The notes below the pieces were generated by a model. It had not been told where the DNA came from and did no database searches. It saw nothing but the letters and a program-made list of their open reading frames with translations. Source: Bacteroidota bacterium (GTDB taxonomy: Bacteria > Bacteroidota > Bacteroidia > Chitinophagales > Chitinophagaceae). From it: DNA of 64,000 nucleotides. The stretch covers positions 1 through 64,000 of the forward strand of contig CANHGS010000018.1 in NCBI GenBank assembly GCA_947460595.1. Reading direction: 5' to 3'. Position numbers and translations under genes: made by a program. Shown here in pieces: positions 8,884 through 17,410 of the stretch (position 1 is its first letter; each line of letters begins with the position of its first letter).

Positions 8884-9918
8884 CTATTTTTTAATAATTT
8901 CTTGAAACTGGGTACGTTTGGCTATAAAATACTGCCAAACAACGGAACCCTGATACACGCCATCCAGCATTGATAAGGGTTTGCAGCCAACAGACTTTTT
9001 AATCCGGCCTTGCATGATCCATAAAAACAAATTGACATGTGCTTTGAAAATGGCCGTAAAAAAAGAGCTATCCCCACCCAACAAGCCCTTCCATGCAGAA
9101 ATAGCGTCTAAACCCAATCTAAAAGGAAGTTTCCAAATCAATTCATACCAGGGCAAATTTTTGCACAGCATGACCAAATTATTTCTAAAGTTTAAATAGA
9201 CTTTTCGTCCTCCTCTGGGTAGGGTTCCCGCTCCAACATGATAGACTGTTGACTCAGGACAAGACATCACTTGATACCCCGCCAATTGCATGCGCCAACA
9301 CAAATCAATTTCTTCTTGGTGGGCAAAGAAATTACTATCTAAGCCCCCCAATTGATGGTATAAATTGGCTCTTACAAACATGGCTGCTCCTGAGGCCCAA
9401 AAAATGGGTTGTACTTGATTATACTGCCCCTGATCAGGTTCACATACATCAAAGATTCTACCTCTTGAAAAGGGATAGCCAAATACATCTATATAACCAC
9501 CGGCTGCTCCAGCATATTCAAACAAATGTGGATTGAAATAAGACAACAATTTGGGTTGACAGGCACCAATTTTTGCATCGGATTCCATTAATTGAATAAT
9601 AGGTTCTATCCAACCTGTTGTTACAGATACATCAGAATTGAGTAATACATAATAATCCGCTTCAATATTGGATAAAGCCCAATTATATCCCCCCGCAAAA
9701 CCATCGTTTTGTTGGTTGATGATAATTTCTACTGTTGGAAATGATTCTTGTAAAAGTGCAATGCTGTCATCCGTAGACGCATTATCCGCCACAATCACCC
9801 GCTTATTGGCATAAGTAGATTGCAAAACAGAGGGCAGAAAATTCTCCAGGTGTTTTTTTCCATTGAAATTCAGGATCACAATGGCTACACTGGGTAATGA
9901 GTTTTGAAACATTTGCAC
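8884..9918 (-). CDS. Family 2 glycosyltransferase
   Basis: This cytoplasmic or membrane-associated GT-A enzyme transfers a sugar from a nucleotide donor, probably to a lipid-linked glycan. The start VAIVILNFNGKKHLENFL, the VADNASTDDS motif near residue 40 and the metal-binding DxD equivalent LNSDVSV (about 94-100) are typical. The acceptor-side region contains EEIDLCWRMQLAGY near residue 202, as in rhamnosyltransferase-like GT2 proteins. The 344-aa length fits. A second ATG two codons in (MFQ) is an alternative start. It stands apart from the main glycan island at 17-29 kb, with a serine hydrolase gene 24 bp upstream. Donor and acceptor are unknown. Confidence 0.88.
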   Translation of the reverse strand: MQMFQNSLPSVAIVILNFNGKKHLENFLPSVLQSTYANKRVIVADNASTDDSIALLQESFPTVEIIINQQNDGFAGGYNWALSNIEADYYVLLNSDVSVTTGWIEPIIQLMESDAKIGACQPKLLSYFNPHLFEYAGAAGGYIDVFGYPFSRGRIFDVCEPDQGQYNQVQPIFWASGAAMFVRANLYHQLGGLDSNFFAHQEEIDLCWRMQLAGYQVMSCPESTVYHVGAGTLPRGGRKVYLNFRNNLVMLCKNLPWYELIWKLPFRLGLDAISAWKGLLGGDSSFFTAIFKAHVNLFLWIMQGRIKKSVGCKPLSMLDGVYQGSVVWQYFIAKRTQFQEIIKK

Positions 9919-9942
9919 GAAAATAAGGTTTGCAAACCAAGC

Positions 9943-11076
9943 CTAGCCATTCAGACCCCAATTTATCAGGTAGCGGACTTCTTTTGGCACGGTATGCACC
10001 CTAATGGGAGATGTTTTTTTACCCAAGCGTACAATAATGGTTTTTGTAGAAGGTATGACAATAATGTATTGACCTAAAATACCTCGTGCATAAAACACTT
10101 CAGGATGCACCGGGTCAATCCACCACTGATAACCATAATAATCACAGGGCAATCCTTGCTCATCTTTTACAGCACAGGCCTTAATGGAATTCACAAAATA
10201 ACTGCTATCAATAATAGCATTGCCCTTCCACTTACCACTGTCTAGCATGAGTTTGCCTAGTCTAGCAAAGTCTCTGGTATTGGAATTAAAACAGCAATAT
10301 GCTTTTTCGTTTCCACCTTTCCTATCAACACTCCAAAGGGCTGGATGCTCCGCCCCCATGGGCTCCCATAGCTTTTCTGCCGCATAGGCGCTAATGGTTT
10401 TTCCCGTAGCTTTTTGTAAAATTAAACCCAATAACTGGGTGTCACCACTTTTATACGTATGATAAGTACCCGGTGCTTTATCCATTTGTACGGCTGTAGC
10501 AACTTTGTACAAATCCTTGCCATAATAGAGTTCTGTGGTTTCGGATGCAGGATTGGAATAAGACTCATTCCAATTGGTGCCGCTACTCATGGTTAAGACC
10601 TGTTTGATTTTTAAAGCAGCTTTGTCTCCTTCTTTGAACTCGGGTATAAAATCGCCCACTGGCTGATCTACAGACTGAATCTTACCTTCTTTTATGGCTG
10701 CGCCAATGAGCAAACTGGTGACAGATTTTGCCATGGAAAAGCTATTGGAAAGGGAACTATCGGAATAGCCATCCCAATATTTTTCAAATTGAATAGAATC
10801 ATTTTTAATCAATAACAAACCAACGGCGTCTAAGTCTTCCATCAAACCATTCAGCGAGTCAGGATAGTTGATTTGATTGTATTGTGTAGACATTGCCCAA
10901 GGTTGAGCTTGTCCAATTGTAACCGTATTATTATCGAAGATTTTATAGTCATCAATATTGGCAAAATTGTACACGACTGCTTTAAACAAATAGGTTTTAC
11001 CTGATACAAATGCAAAAGCAGAAAATGCAATAAAGAGAACAATTAGTCCTTTCAAGATTTTTTTGAACACACGCAT
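9943..11076 (-). CDS. Serine hydrolase of the beta-lactamase/class C family
   Basis: The 377-aa product has an N-terminal membrane anchor or signal segment (residues about 8-26). The catalytic SxxK tetrad is FSMAKS, with nucleophile Ser114 and Lys117. A YxS/N equivalent occurs in YHTYKSGDTQLLG, and a C-terminal RGILGQ takes the place of the KTG/HxG box. Such proteins act in the periplasm as esterases, peptidases or amidases; true beta-lactam hydrolysis cannot be inferred. It is followed by the GT2 gene at 24 bp and preceded by a small ORF at 5 bp. Confidence 0.88.
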   Translation of the reverse strand: MRVFKKILKGLIVLFIAFSAFAFVSGKTYLFKAVVYNFANIDDYKIFDNNTVTIGQAQPWAMSTQYNQINYPDSLNGLMEDLDAVGLLLIKNDSIQFEKYWDGYSDSSLSNSFSMAKSVTSLLIGAAIKEGKIQSVDQPVGDFIPEFKEGDKAALKIKQVLTMSSGTNWNESYSNPASETTELYYGKDLYKVATAVQMDKAPGTYHTYKSGDTQLLGLILQKATGKTISAYAAEKLWEPMGAEHPALWSVDRKGGNEKAYCCFNSNTRDFARLGKLMLDSGKWKGNAIIDSSYFVNSIKACAVKDEQGLPCDYYGYQWWIDPVHPEVFYARGILGQYIIVIPSTKTIIVRLGKKTSPIRVHTVPKEVRYLINWGLNG

Positions 11077-11081
11077 ATGGC

Positions 11082-11255
11082 TTATTGAGTTGGGGTTACA
11101 GTAGCAAAATACTGCTTTTGTACTCGGATTGCAAAGGAAACCTTATCTTGCAGCCATGCTATTCCTATTATTGAATCTTGATTTTCTGGATCATCCTTGT
11201 AGCTGTTAATCTTTTTCAGCCAATATCCCCATTGGGGGTACTTCCTTTTTCCCAT
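11082..11255 (-). CDS. Possible small protein upstream of the serine hydrolase
   Basis: This 57-aa frame starts at ATG 11255 (MGKRKYPQWGYWLK) and ends 5 bp before the serine hydrolase start, which suggests coupling. A longer start at 11285 would run into rocD and is less likely. No family is recognised. Its start is only 15 bp from the divergent rocD start, leaving little room for a promoter, so it may instead be untranslated leader of the serine hydrolase gene. Confidence 0.35.
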   Translation of the reverse strand: MGKRKYPQWGYWLKKINSYKDDPENQDSIIGIAWLQDKVSFAIRVQKQYFATVTPTQ

Positions 11256-11270
11256 ACTTAAATTTAGTTC

Positions 11271-12503
11271 ATGTTGACAAATCAATTGTCCAAACGCAGT
11301 GCTGCTTATTTGGAGACGGAATCTTTATATGGTGCCCATAATTACCATCCCCTACCTGTAGTTTTAGAAAGGGGTGAAGGCGTTTTTTTATACGATGTAG
11401 ATGGCAAACGCTACTTTGATTTTTTGAGTGGTTATTCTGCCGTAAATCAGGGACATTGTCATCCAAAAATCATTGCTGCGCTTGTAGCACAAGCACAAAA
11501 GCTAACCCTTACTTCTAGAGCTTTCCACAATAATTTATTGGGTGAATACAGCAAGTATATTACCCAGTATTTTGGGTATGACAAAGTGTTACCCATGAAT
11601 ACAGGTGTAGAAGGTGGTGAAACGGCTATTAAACTAGCGCGCAGATGGGCTTATACCAAAAAAGGGGTAGCAGAAAACCAAGCCAAAATAGTCTTTGCAG
11701 AAGGTAATTTTTGGGGTAGAACTTTGGCGGCCATTTCATCTTCTACAGACCCTAGTAGCTATAAGGGATTTGGCCCTTATATGCCCGGTTTTGAATTGGT
11801 TCCATACAATGATCTATACACTTTGGAAAAAGCTTTACAAGACCCCAATGTGGCCGCATTTATGGTGGAACCCATTCAGGGAGAAGCGGGGGTTGTCTTG
11901 CCAGACGATGGTTATTTAAAAGGTGTAAGAGCCCTTTGTGACAAATACCAAGTGTTATTCATTGCCGATGAAATTCAAACAGGATTAGGGCGAACAGGAA
12001 AAATGTTGGCCTGTGATCACGAAGGGGTAAGACCAGATATCTTGATTTTGGGTAAGGCTTTGAGTGGAGGTACTATGCCTGTTTCAGCCGTTTTAGCCGA
12101 CGATGTGGTGATGATGAATATTCATCCCGGAGAACACGGCTCAACTTATGGTGGCAATCCCCTAGCCTGCGCCGTGGCCATGAAATCTTTGGCGGTATTA
12201 AAGGAAGAAAGCATGGCAGAAAACGCTGAAGCGATGGGTCAAATTTTGAGAGCCGAATTACAAAAATTGCAATCGCCTTATATCACTACCATTCGTGGAC
12301 GCGGTTTATTAAATGCCATTGTGATTCAACACCCCAATCCAGACGCTTCCTGGGATTTCTGTTTGGCATTAATGGTAAATGGACTTTTGGCCAAACCTAC
12401 GCATGGAGATAAAATTAGGTTTGCACCACCATTGATGATTAATAAAGATCAGATTCTAGAAGCGGTTGACATTATTCATAAGTCCTTACATGTCTTGGCT
12501 TAG
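11271..12503 (+). CDS. rocD: Ornithine--oxo-acid aminotransferase
   Basis: This PLP enzyme converts ornithine and 2-oxoglutarate to glutamate semialdehyde and glutamate in arginine/ornithine breakdown and proline formation. The 410-aa product shows the family's [18 protein letters not shown] start, [18 protein letters not shown], the cofactor region [17 protein letters not shown], the [12 protein letters not shown] aspartate motif (about 225-236) and the PLP-binding Lys in ILGKALSGG. Length is usual for the family. It is transcribed alone, divergent from the serine hydrolase region, and its stop overlaps the convergent membrane gene by 4 bp. Confidence 0.95.
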   Translation: MLTNQLSKRSAAYLETESLYGAHNYHPLPVVLERGEGVFLYDVDGKRYFDFLSGYSAVNQGHCHPKIIAALVAQAQKLTLTSRAFHNNLLGEYSKYITQYFGYDKVLPMNTGVEGGETAIKLARRWAYTKKGVAENQAKIVFAEGNFWGRTLAAISSSTDPSSYKGFGPYMPGFELVPYNDLYTLEKALQDPNVAAFMVEPIQGEAGVVLPDDGYLKGVRALCDKYQVLFIADEIQTGLGRTGKMLACDHEGVRPDILILGKALSGGTMPVSAVLADDVVMMNIHPGEHGSTYGGNPLACAVAMKSLAVLKEESMAENAEAMGQILRAELQKLQSPYITTIRGRGLLNAIVIQHPNPDASWDFCLALMVNGLLAKPTHGDKIRFAPPLMINKDQILEAVDIIHKSLHVLA

Positions 12504-12907
12504 TCTTTGGATTTAGACTTGAGGTCCAGTTTTGGGAAAAATCCCATGATCATCATAATTGCAGCTACCACAACCAGTCCGTAAAGGGCTGGTTGTTTTT
12601 CAGGGCATTCACCTCCCCTACACATGGAAAAAATGATGAAATTCTTAATAGCCAGTGCAAAATTTACCGCACCCACAAATACATTGGTTCTTTTGGCCCA
12701 AACCTGATTTACCAGAAAACATAATACCATAATGGCTGTAAAAAAGCCATGGGTGATAATCTGTTCCCCAAAATTGAGTTCTACACTGGCTTTTCCATTA
12801 ACCCCATTGAGGTCAATATTTAAAGAGGGAATATGTACCCAAGGTAGAAAACAGAGGCCAATTAAGCCAAAAGAAGCTAGTATTCCAATAATCTGGGTGT
12901 ATTTCAT
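12500..12907 (-). CDS. Four-span membrane protein, unknown function
   Basis: The ATG at 12907 (MKYTQIIG) is preferred over an upstream TTG at 12916, giving 135 aa. Hydrophobic spans lie near residues 5-22, 50-68, 78-95 and 105-122. A short CRGGEC motif lies in the loop before the last span, and the tail is basic ([10 protein letters not shown]). The family is not recognised. It lies downstream of tRNA-Cys, beyond that tRNA's terminator, and converges on rocD with a 4-bp overlap. Confidence 0.7.
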   Translation of the reverse strand: MKYTQIIGILASFGLIGLCFLPWVHIPSLNIDLNGVNGKASVELNFGEQIITHGFFTAIMVLCFLVNQVWAKRTNVFVGAVNFALAIKNFIIFSMCRGGECPEKQPALYGLVVVAAIMMIMGFFPKLDLKSKSKD

Positions 12908-12922
12908 AACTATCAATTGAAT

Positions 12923-12953
12923 AAAAAAAAGGACTACATGACTGTAGTCCTTT
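12923..12953 (-). terminator. Terminator after tRNA-Cys
   Basis: An 11-bp stem pairs AAAGGACTACA (12928-12938) with TGTAGTCCTTT (12943-12953). On the minus strand it is followed by eight T residues down to 12923. Confidence 0.85.
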
Positions 12954-12954
12954 G

Positions 12955-13025
12955 AGGTCCCTAGCGGATTCGAACCGCTGTAGAAGCTTTTGCAGAGCTT
13001 TGCCTAGCCACTCGGCCAAAGGACC
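12955..13025 (-). tRNA. tRNA-Cys (anticodon GCA)
   Basis: Acceptor GGTCCTT pairs with AGGGACC (one G-U pair), discriminator T. The anticodon loop CTGCAAA gives GCA. The T arm is AGCGGTTCGAATCCGCT. Length is 71 nt with no encoded CCA. Confidence 0.95.
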
Positions 13026-13139
13026 CTTTGCTACTGTTTTAGGTTACTAAAAGCAGAAACGGCTGCAAAAATAAAGCAAAGAAAGGAATTTTAAAATTCT
13101 AAATCTTAAAACCCGAAATTTGTTGTCTAATTGAACATT

Positions 13140-14015
13140 ATGAATAGGATTGCAGAGAGCGAACTGATCATCAATAGCCGCGGAGCGGTATATCACTTAA
13201 ACCTAAGACCGGAAGAACTGGCAGATACCATTATTACGGTTGGCGATCCTGACCGAGTTGGCGAAGTTAGCAAACATTTTGACCATATAGAACACCAGTT
13301 TCAGCACCGTGAATTTATTACCCATACGGGCAGAATTGGCAACAAGAGAATGTCTGTAGTGTCTACTGGAATAGGTACGGATAATATTGACATTGTGTTA
13401 AATGAATTAGATGCACTAGCCAATATTAACTTTAACACCAGAACCATTAACCCTACCCTAAAATCCTTGACCATTGTTCGCTTTGGCACTTCGGGATCGC
13501 TACAAGCTGATATTCCTGTAGACAGTTTTGTAGCTAGCACACATGGATTAGGCATTGATAATTTGCTGAATTTTTATAGACATGATAACAATGAAGAGGA
13601 AAAATACATTCTTAGAGAATTTAATAAACACACCCAATTAGACAGCAAAACCGCAGTTCCTTATATAGCTTCTGCTGGCACATCGGTTTTAAAACATTTT
13701 GTAGCCGGGTACCACCAAGGTATTACGGTTACCTCTCCCGGCTTTTATGGACCTCAGGGAAGGGTCTTGCGTTTGGGATTGAGTAATCCAGACCTGATTG
13801 ATCAATTTAGCAGCTTCCGTTATGGCAATCATAGAATCAGTAATTTTGAGATGGAAACCAGCGCTATCTATGGGTTAGGCCGATTATTAGGTCACCATTG
13901 TTTAAGTCTGAATGCCATTGTTGCCAATCGTGTTAAAAAAGAATTTAGCAAGGATGGCGGTGCGGCTGTTGAACAATTAATCACTAAAAGCTTGGGCATT
14001 TTGTCCAGTATCTAA
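13140..14015 (+). CDS. Nucleoside phosphorylase (uridine phosphorylase-like)
   Basis: This cytoplasmic enzyme of the PNP/UDP family splits a nucleoside with phosphate into base and ribose-1-phosphate. The 291-aa product carries ADTIITVGDPDRV near its start (phosphate-binding Gly), the STGIGTDNIDIVLNEL motif near 78-93, VRFGTSGSLQADIP near 115-128 and NFEMETSAIYGLGRLLGH near 237-254 (nucleoside-binding Glu-Met-Glu). These fit uridine phosphorylase-type enzymes better than purine-only ones; the substrate is an inference. ATG 13140 is chosen over TTG 13131. dapF follows 7 bp downstream, probably in the same transcript. Confidence 0.9.
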   Translation: MNRIAESELIINSRGAVYHLNLRPEELADTIITVGDPDRVGEVSKHFDHIEHQFQHREFITHTGRIGNKRMSVVSTGIGTDNIDIVLNELDALANINFNTRTINPTLKSLTIVRFGTSGSLQADIPVDSFVASTHGLGIDNLLNFYRHDNNEEEKYILREFNKHTQLDSKTAVPYIASAGTSVLKHFVAGYHQGITVTSPGFYGPQGRVLRLGLSNPDLIDQFSSFRYGNHRISNFEMETSAIYGLGRLLGHHCLSLNAIVANRVKKEFSKDGGAAVEQLITKSLGILSSI

Positions 14016-14022
14016 TTAGCCC

Positions 14023-14808
14023 ATGTCAATTATTTTTTACAAATACCAAGGAACTGGAAATGACTTTGTGATCATTGACAATCTTGACGGTCAAGTTCAT
14101 TTAAATACAGAAGAAGTAAGACAGATCTGTGACAGACGTTTTGGCGTTGGCGCAGACGGATTAATGCTGCTCAATAGTTTAAAAGGTTATGATTTTGAGA
14201 TGGTCTATTATAATGCCGATGGAAAGGAAGGAAGTATGTGTGGCAATGGTGGCAGGTGTTTAACCCAATTTGCTTATGACCAAGGTATTCGTAAAGACCA
14301 TTACCATTTTTTTGCTACTGATGGAGCTCATGAAGCAGAAATGGGCAATAACCATTGGATTCACTTAAAGATGAAAGACGTGGATAGCATTGAAGCCTTT
14401 CATGGTGATTATGTCTTAGATACCGGCTCCCCTCATTATGTAAAACAGGTAAGCCATGTAATGGAATTGGATGTTTTTAAAGATGGTAGAGAAATTAGGT
14501 ATAGCAAGGATTTTGAAGAAAAAGGAATGAACGTCAATTTTGTGGAAGACAATGGTCAACGTTTAATAGTCAGAACTTATGAACGTGGGGTTGAAGAAGA
14601 GACATTGAGTTGTGGCACAGGAGTAACGGCTGCTGCGCTTGTTTTTGCACACAATGACAATGGTTTTAACCGCATTGAAATCAGTACTAAAGGTGGTAAT
14701 CTAGCCGTTGAATTTGACAAAATTGGAGAAAATAAATTTAGAAATATTTGGCTTTGCGGCCCAGCAACCTTTGTTTTTAAAGGAACCCTTGATTTAAAGA
14801 AAGATTAA
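14023..14808 (+). CDS. dapF: Diaminopimelate epimerase
   Basis: DapF interconverts LL- and meso-diaminopimelate for lysine and peptidoglycan synthesis in the cytoplasm, without a cofactor. The two catalytic cysteines are seen in GSMCGNGGRCL (about 71-80) and ETLSCGTGVTAAAL (about 195-208). The N-terminal YKYQGTGNDFVIID is the family signature. The 261-aa length is usual. It follows the nucleoside phosphorylase by 7 bp. Confidence 0.97.
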   Translation: MSIIFYKYQGTGNDFVIIDNLDGQVHLNTEEVRQICDRRFGVGADGLMLLNSLKGYDFEMVYYNADGKEGSMCGNGGRCLTQFAYDQGIRKDHYHFFATDGAHEAEMGNNHWIHLKMKDVDSIEAFHGDYVLDTGSPHYVKQVSHVMELDVFKDGREIRYSKDFEEKGMNVNFVEDNGQRLIVRTYERGVEEETLSCGTGVTAAALVFAHNDNGFNRIEISTKGGNLAVEFDKIGENKFRNIWLCGPATFVFKGTLDLKKD

Positions 14809-14870
14809 TCTAAGTCAAGGATGGAATAGGTAATTTTGCACATATTTTTTCACTTCATACTTGCCAGCCC

Positions 14871-15809
14871 ATGATACAATATTTTAAAAATGTAAACGGT
14901 AGAACAGTAGAGATTGACCGTCCGGATATGGGTGTTTGGGTAAACTTAGTGCCCCCTTTTAAAGAGGAGGAATTTGTAGAATTAAGTGAAGACTTTGAAA
15001 TCCCCATTGAATTTTTAAGAGATTCACTTGACATTGATGAGCGACCACGGTATGAATTAGAGGATAATGTGAAGTTTCTAGTTATCAAAACCCCTACTGA
15101 AAATAATAGCTTCAACGATAGTGACGCTTTTTATATTACCATCCCAATTTGTATCATTCTCACCCACAATCAAATTATTACTGTTAACAGTTTTGACAAT
15201 GGAGCTATTAAAAAATTCTTAAACAGTTTTCAGAAAAGCCATCCTGACAAAAGAAATATGATGGTTTTGAAGATTTTTGAGAAAGTGGTACAGAATTTCA
15301 TGGAATTCTTAAAAGAAATTAACCACCGACGAAATCAATACGAAACAAGTTTGTACGAGAGCAATAGCAATGAAGATTTGCTAAACCTGATGCGGATTCA
15401 AAAAAGTCTGGTCTATTTTATTACTGCGCTTAGAACCAATGAAATGCTAATGATGAAATTGGAGCGTACCAATTTCTTAGGACTTAATGAAGAAGAAAGA
15501 GAGTTCTTGAATGACTTAGTGGTAGATACTTCCCAGGCTTTGGAAATGGCTAATATCTATACAAATATTTTAACCAGTACTTTGGATGCATTTGCTTCAG
15601 TGATTAGCAATAACCTGAACAGTGTTATGAAAAGGCTAACTTCTATTACCATTATTTTATCGCTCCCAGCACTGGTGGCTGGGGTATATGGCATGAATGT
15701 TACCCTACCCTATGCCAATTCACCACATGCTTTTTATATTCCAATAATCTTATCGCTATTCTTATCCGTAATAATTAGCTGGTATTTTATGAAGAAAAAA
15801 TGGTTTTAA
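14871..15809 (+). CDS. corA: CorA-family divalent cation transporter
   Basis: CorA forms a pentameric inner-membrane channel for Mg2+ (or Co2+/Ni2+). The 312-aa product has the soluble alpha/beta N-terminal domain, a long helical region (about 120-245) and two C-terminal spans near 248-270 and 284-305. The selectivity motif YGMN (GMN 274-276) ends the first span. The usual acidic loop after GMN is short (VTLPYANSPH). A TAATTTTG box at 14831-14838 lies 33 bp before the ATG, but no clear TTG -33 element is present. The Nudix gene follows 1 bp after its stop. Confidence 0.95.
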   Translation: MIQYFKNVNGRTVEIDRPDMGVWVNLVPPFKEEEFVELSEDFEIPIEFLRDSLDIDERPRYELEDNVKFLVIKTPTENNSFNDSDAFYITIPICIILTHNQIITVNSFDNGAIKKFLNSFQKSHPDKRNMMVLKIFEKVVQNFMEFLKEINHRRNQYETSLYESNSNEDLLNLMRIQKSLVYFITALRTNEMLMMKLERTNFLGLNEEEREFLNDLVVDTSQALEMANIYTNILTSTLDAFASVISNNLNSVMKRLTSITIILSLPALVAGVYGMNVTLPYANSPHAFYIPIILSLFLSVIISWYFMKKKWF

Positions 15810-15810
15810 T

Positions 15811-16299
15811 ATGGCCCTCTTTAATGTACGCGTATACGGGATCCTTTTTGATGAACAGCAAAGATTGCTGGTGAGCGATGAATTCATTCGTGGCAATTAT
15901 TTTACCAAATTACCAGGCGGAGGATTAGAAATTGGAGAAGGCACTAGGGAATGTTTGAAAAGAGAATTTATGGAAGAAACCGGTCTAGACGTTAGTGTTG
16001 GAGACCATTTATACACCACCGATTTTTTTCAGCTATCGGCCTTTAATAATAAGGACCAAATTATCTCTATCTATTACCATGTAACGCCCAATGTTCCATT
16101 GAACCTAGATACCAAAACAAAGCCCTTTGACTTTAACCCTAGCCAAGTGGCTGATCCCACCAAGGAGGCGGAAGTCATGCGCTGGATTGCCTGGGATGAC
16201 TTAACAGAAGCTGATATGTCTTTGCCTATTGACAAAGTAGTAATTGGACTTTTGAAAAAAAAGGAATGTTATAACGGAAAAAAATATAGCTCACTCTGA
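15811..16299 (+). CDS. Nudix hydrolase
   Basis: Nudix enzymes hydrolyse nucleoside diphosphate-linked compounds. The full Nudix box GX5EX7REUXEEXGU is present near residues 36-58: GGLEIGE, GTRECLK, REFMEETGL. The product has 162 aa with a single Nudix fold. It follows corA with 1 bp between stop and start, suggesting one transcript, and converges on the transporter gene with a 9-bp overlap of coding ends. The substrate cannot be told from sequence. Confidence 0.93.
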   Translation: MALFNVRVYGILFDEQQRLLVSDEFIRGNYFTKLPGGGLEIGEGTRECLKREFMEETGLDVSVGDHLYTTDFFQLSAFNNKDQIISIYYHVTPNVPLNLDTKTKPFDFNPSQVADPTKEAEVMRWIAWDDLTEADMSLPIDKVVIGLLKKKECYNGKKYSSL

Positions 16300-17073
16300 T
16301 GCTAAGCCCATGGCACTGCGCTTCATGCGTTGTGCCGTTTCATGGCCTAAATAATTGTCAATCCATCTTTCCATTAAATAGATAACTGGGGTCAGTACTA
16401 TTGCCATAGTAAATTTATACGCATAGTTTACCAGGCAAATGGCTAAAACCAATTGCCAACTCCATCCATTGCCTATTTTAAATGCAATAAATAATACTAC
16501 AAAACTGTCTACCAATTGAGACACAACAGTACTACCTGTGGCCCTTAACCAAACCCATTTCTCTCCCGTTGCTTTTTTGATTTTGTGAAAGACGGTTACG
16601 TCTACCATCTGACTTACTAAGAAAGCCGTAAGACTTCCCAGGATGATCCACATTCCTTGGCCAAAAATGCCCCCAAATGCCAATTGCATATTATCAATAC
16701 CCAACTCTTTTTTTGAACCAATCCAAAAATCAGCTGGAGGAATTTCCATTGCTATATAAAACATGACAAAAGCATAAGAAATTAAAGCAATGGCGGTATA
16801 GCTAATTCTTCTCACAGCTTTAGGGCCATAGTATTCATTAACAATATCTGTAATGATAAACTCCAGTGGCCATAACAAAACCCCACAAGTCAGGTTAAAA
16901 CTTAAGCCAGTTTGACCCAATAGGGTAAAATTACTGGGTGCAATTCCAAGTAATTTCTCTAGGGAAAAGATCTTTCCTCCAATACATTCTGCTATTAAGG
17001 CATTGGCCACAAAAAAAGCGGCAATACTAATAAAGAGTTTGGTTGGCTTGCTGTTGAGTATGTCTTGAATCAT
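16291..17073 (-). CDS. yhhQ: Queuosine precursor transporter (YhhQ/VUT family)
   Basis: YhhQ-type proteins import queuosine precursors (preQ0/preQ1) across the inner membrane. The 260-aa product has about six spans, with family features ALIAECIGGKIF, LWPLEFIITDIVNEYYGPKAVRR, VSQMVDVTVFHKIKK and STVVSQLVDSFVVLFIAFKIG. The start is set at ATG 17073, because it shares a base with the TAA of the upstream small membrane gene (TAATG). The longer frame to 17139 would lie inside that gene. The two are probably translationally coupled. No preQ1 riboswitch is seen upstream. Confidence 0.9.
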   Translation of the reverse strand: MIQDILNSKPTKLFISIAAFFVANALIAECIGGKIFSLEKLLGIAPSNFTLLGQTGLSFNLTCGVLLWPLEFIITDIVNEYYGPKAVRRISYTAIALISYAFVMFYIAMEIPPADFWIGSKKELGIDNMQLAFGGIFGQGMWIILGSLTAFLVSQMVDVTVFHKIKKATGEKWVWLRATGSTVVSQLVDSFVVLFIAFKIGNGWSWQLVLAICLVNYAYKFTMAIVLTPVIYLMERWIDNYLGHETAQRMKRSAMGLASE

Positions 17074-17357
17074 TATTGAAAAATAAAATGGTAGCAAATT
17101 TGAAGAACCAGAAAAATCAAATTGGTTAATGCAAGCCATTTAGGAACCAAGCTTGGTTGACGCTTAACCAACAAGTTGGCGCGCCAAATGTTCACCATCA
17201 AGCCTAAAAAAGGGGCAATAAACCAACCTAATATAATGACCAACCCCTTGAATCCCTGACTAGGGATAATATCTTGGGTTCTTTGAAGCAATAGACAGGC
17301 TAGAAAACAGCCATTGCAGATGAAAGCAAGTCTAGATAGAAATAAAAGCCCCTTCAT
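17073..17357 (-). CDS. Small membrane protein, unknown function
   Basis: The 94-aa product has three hydrophobic segments near residues 2-24, 35-55 and 74-92, with basic loops between. The family is not recognised. Its stop overlaps the start of the YhhQ-type transporter gene by one base (TAATG), so it may work with or be co-produced with that transporter. It is divergent from the YfhO gene with 53 bp between starts. Confidence 0.65.
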   Translation of the reverse strand: MKGLLFLSRLAFICNGCFLACLLLQRTQDIIPSQGFKGLVIILGWFIAPFLGLMVNIWRANLLVKRQPSLVPKWLALTNLIFLVLQICYHFIFQ

Positions 17358-17410
17358 AAAAAAATTTCGTTCAAAATAGCATTAATTTGCCAATCTCATA
17401 AAACTGAACT

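Noticed and set aside
17358..17410. preQ1 riboswitch ahead of the queuosine-precursor transporter unit
   Set aside because: The 53-bp divergent space has no preQ1 aptamer pattern.
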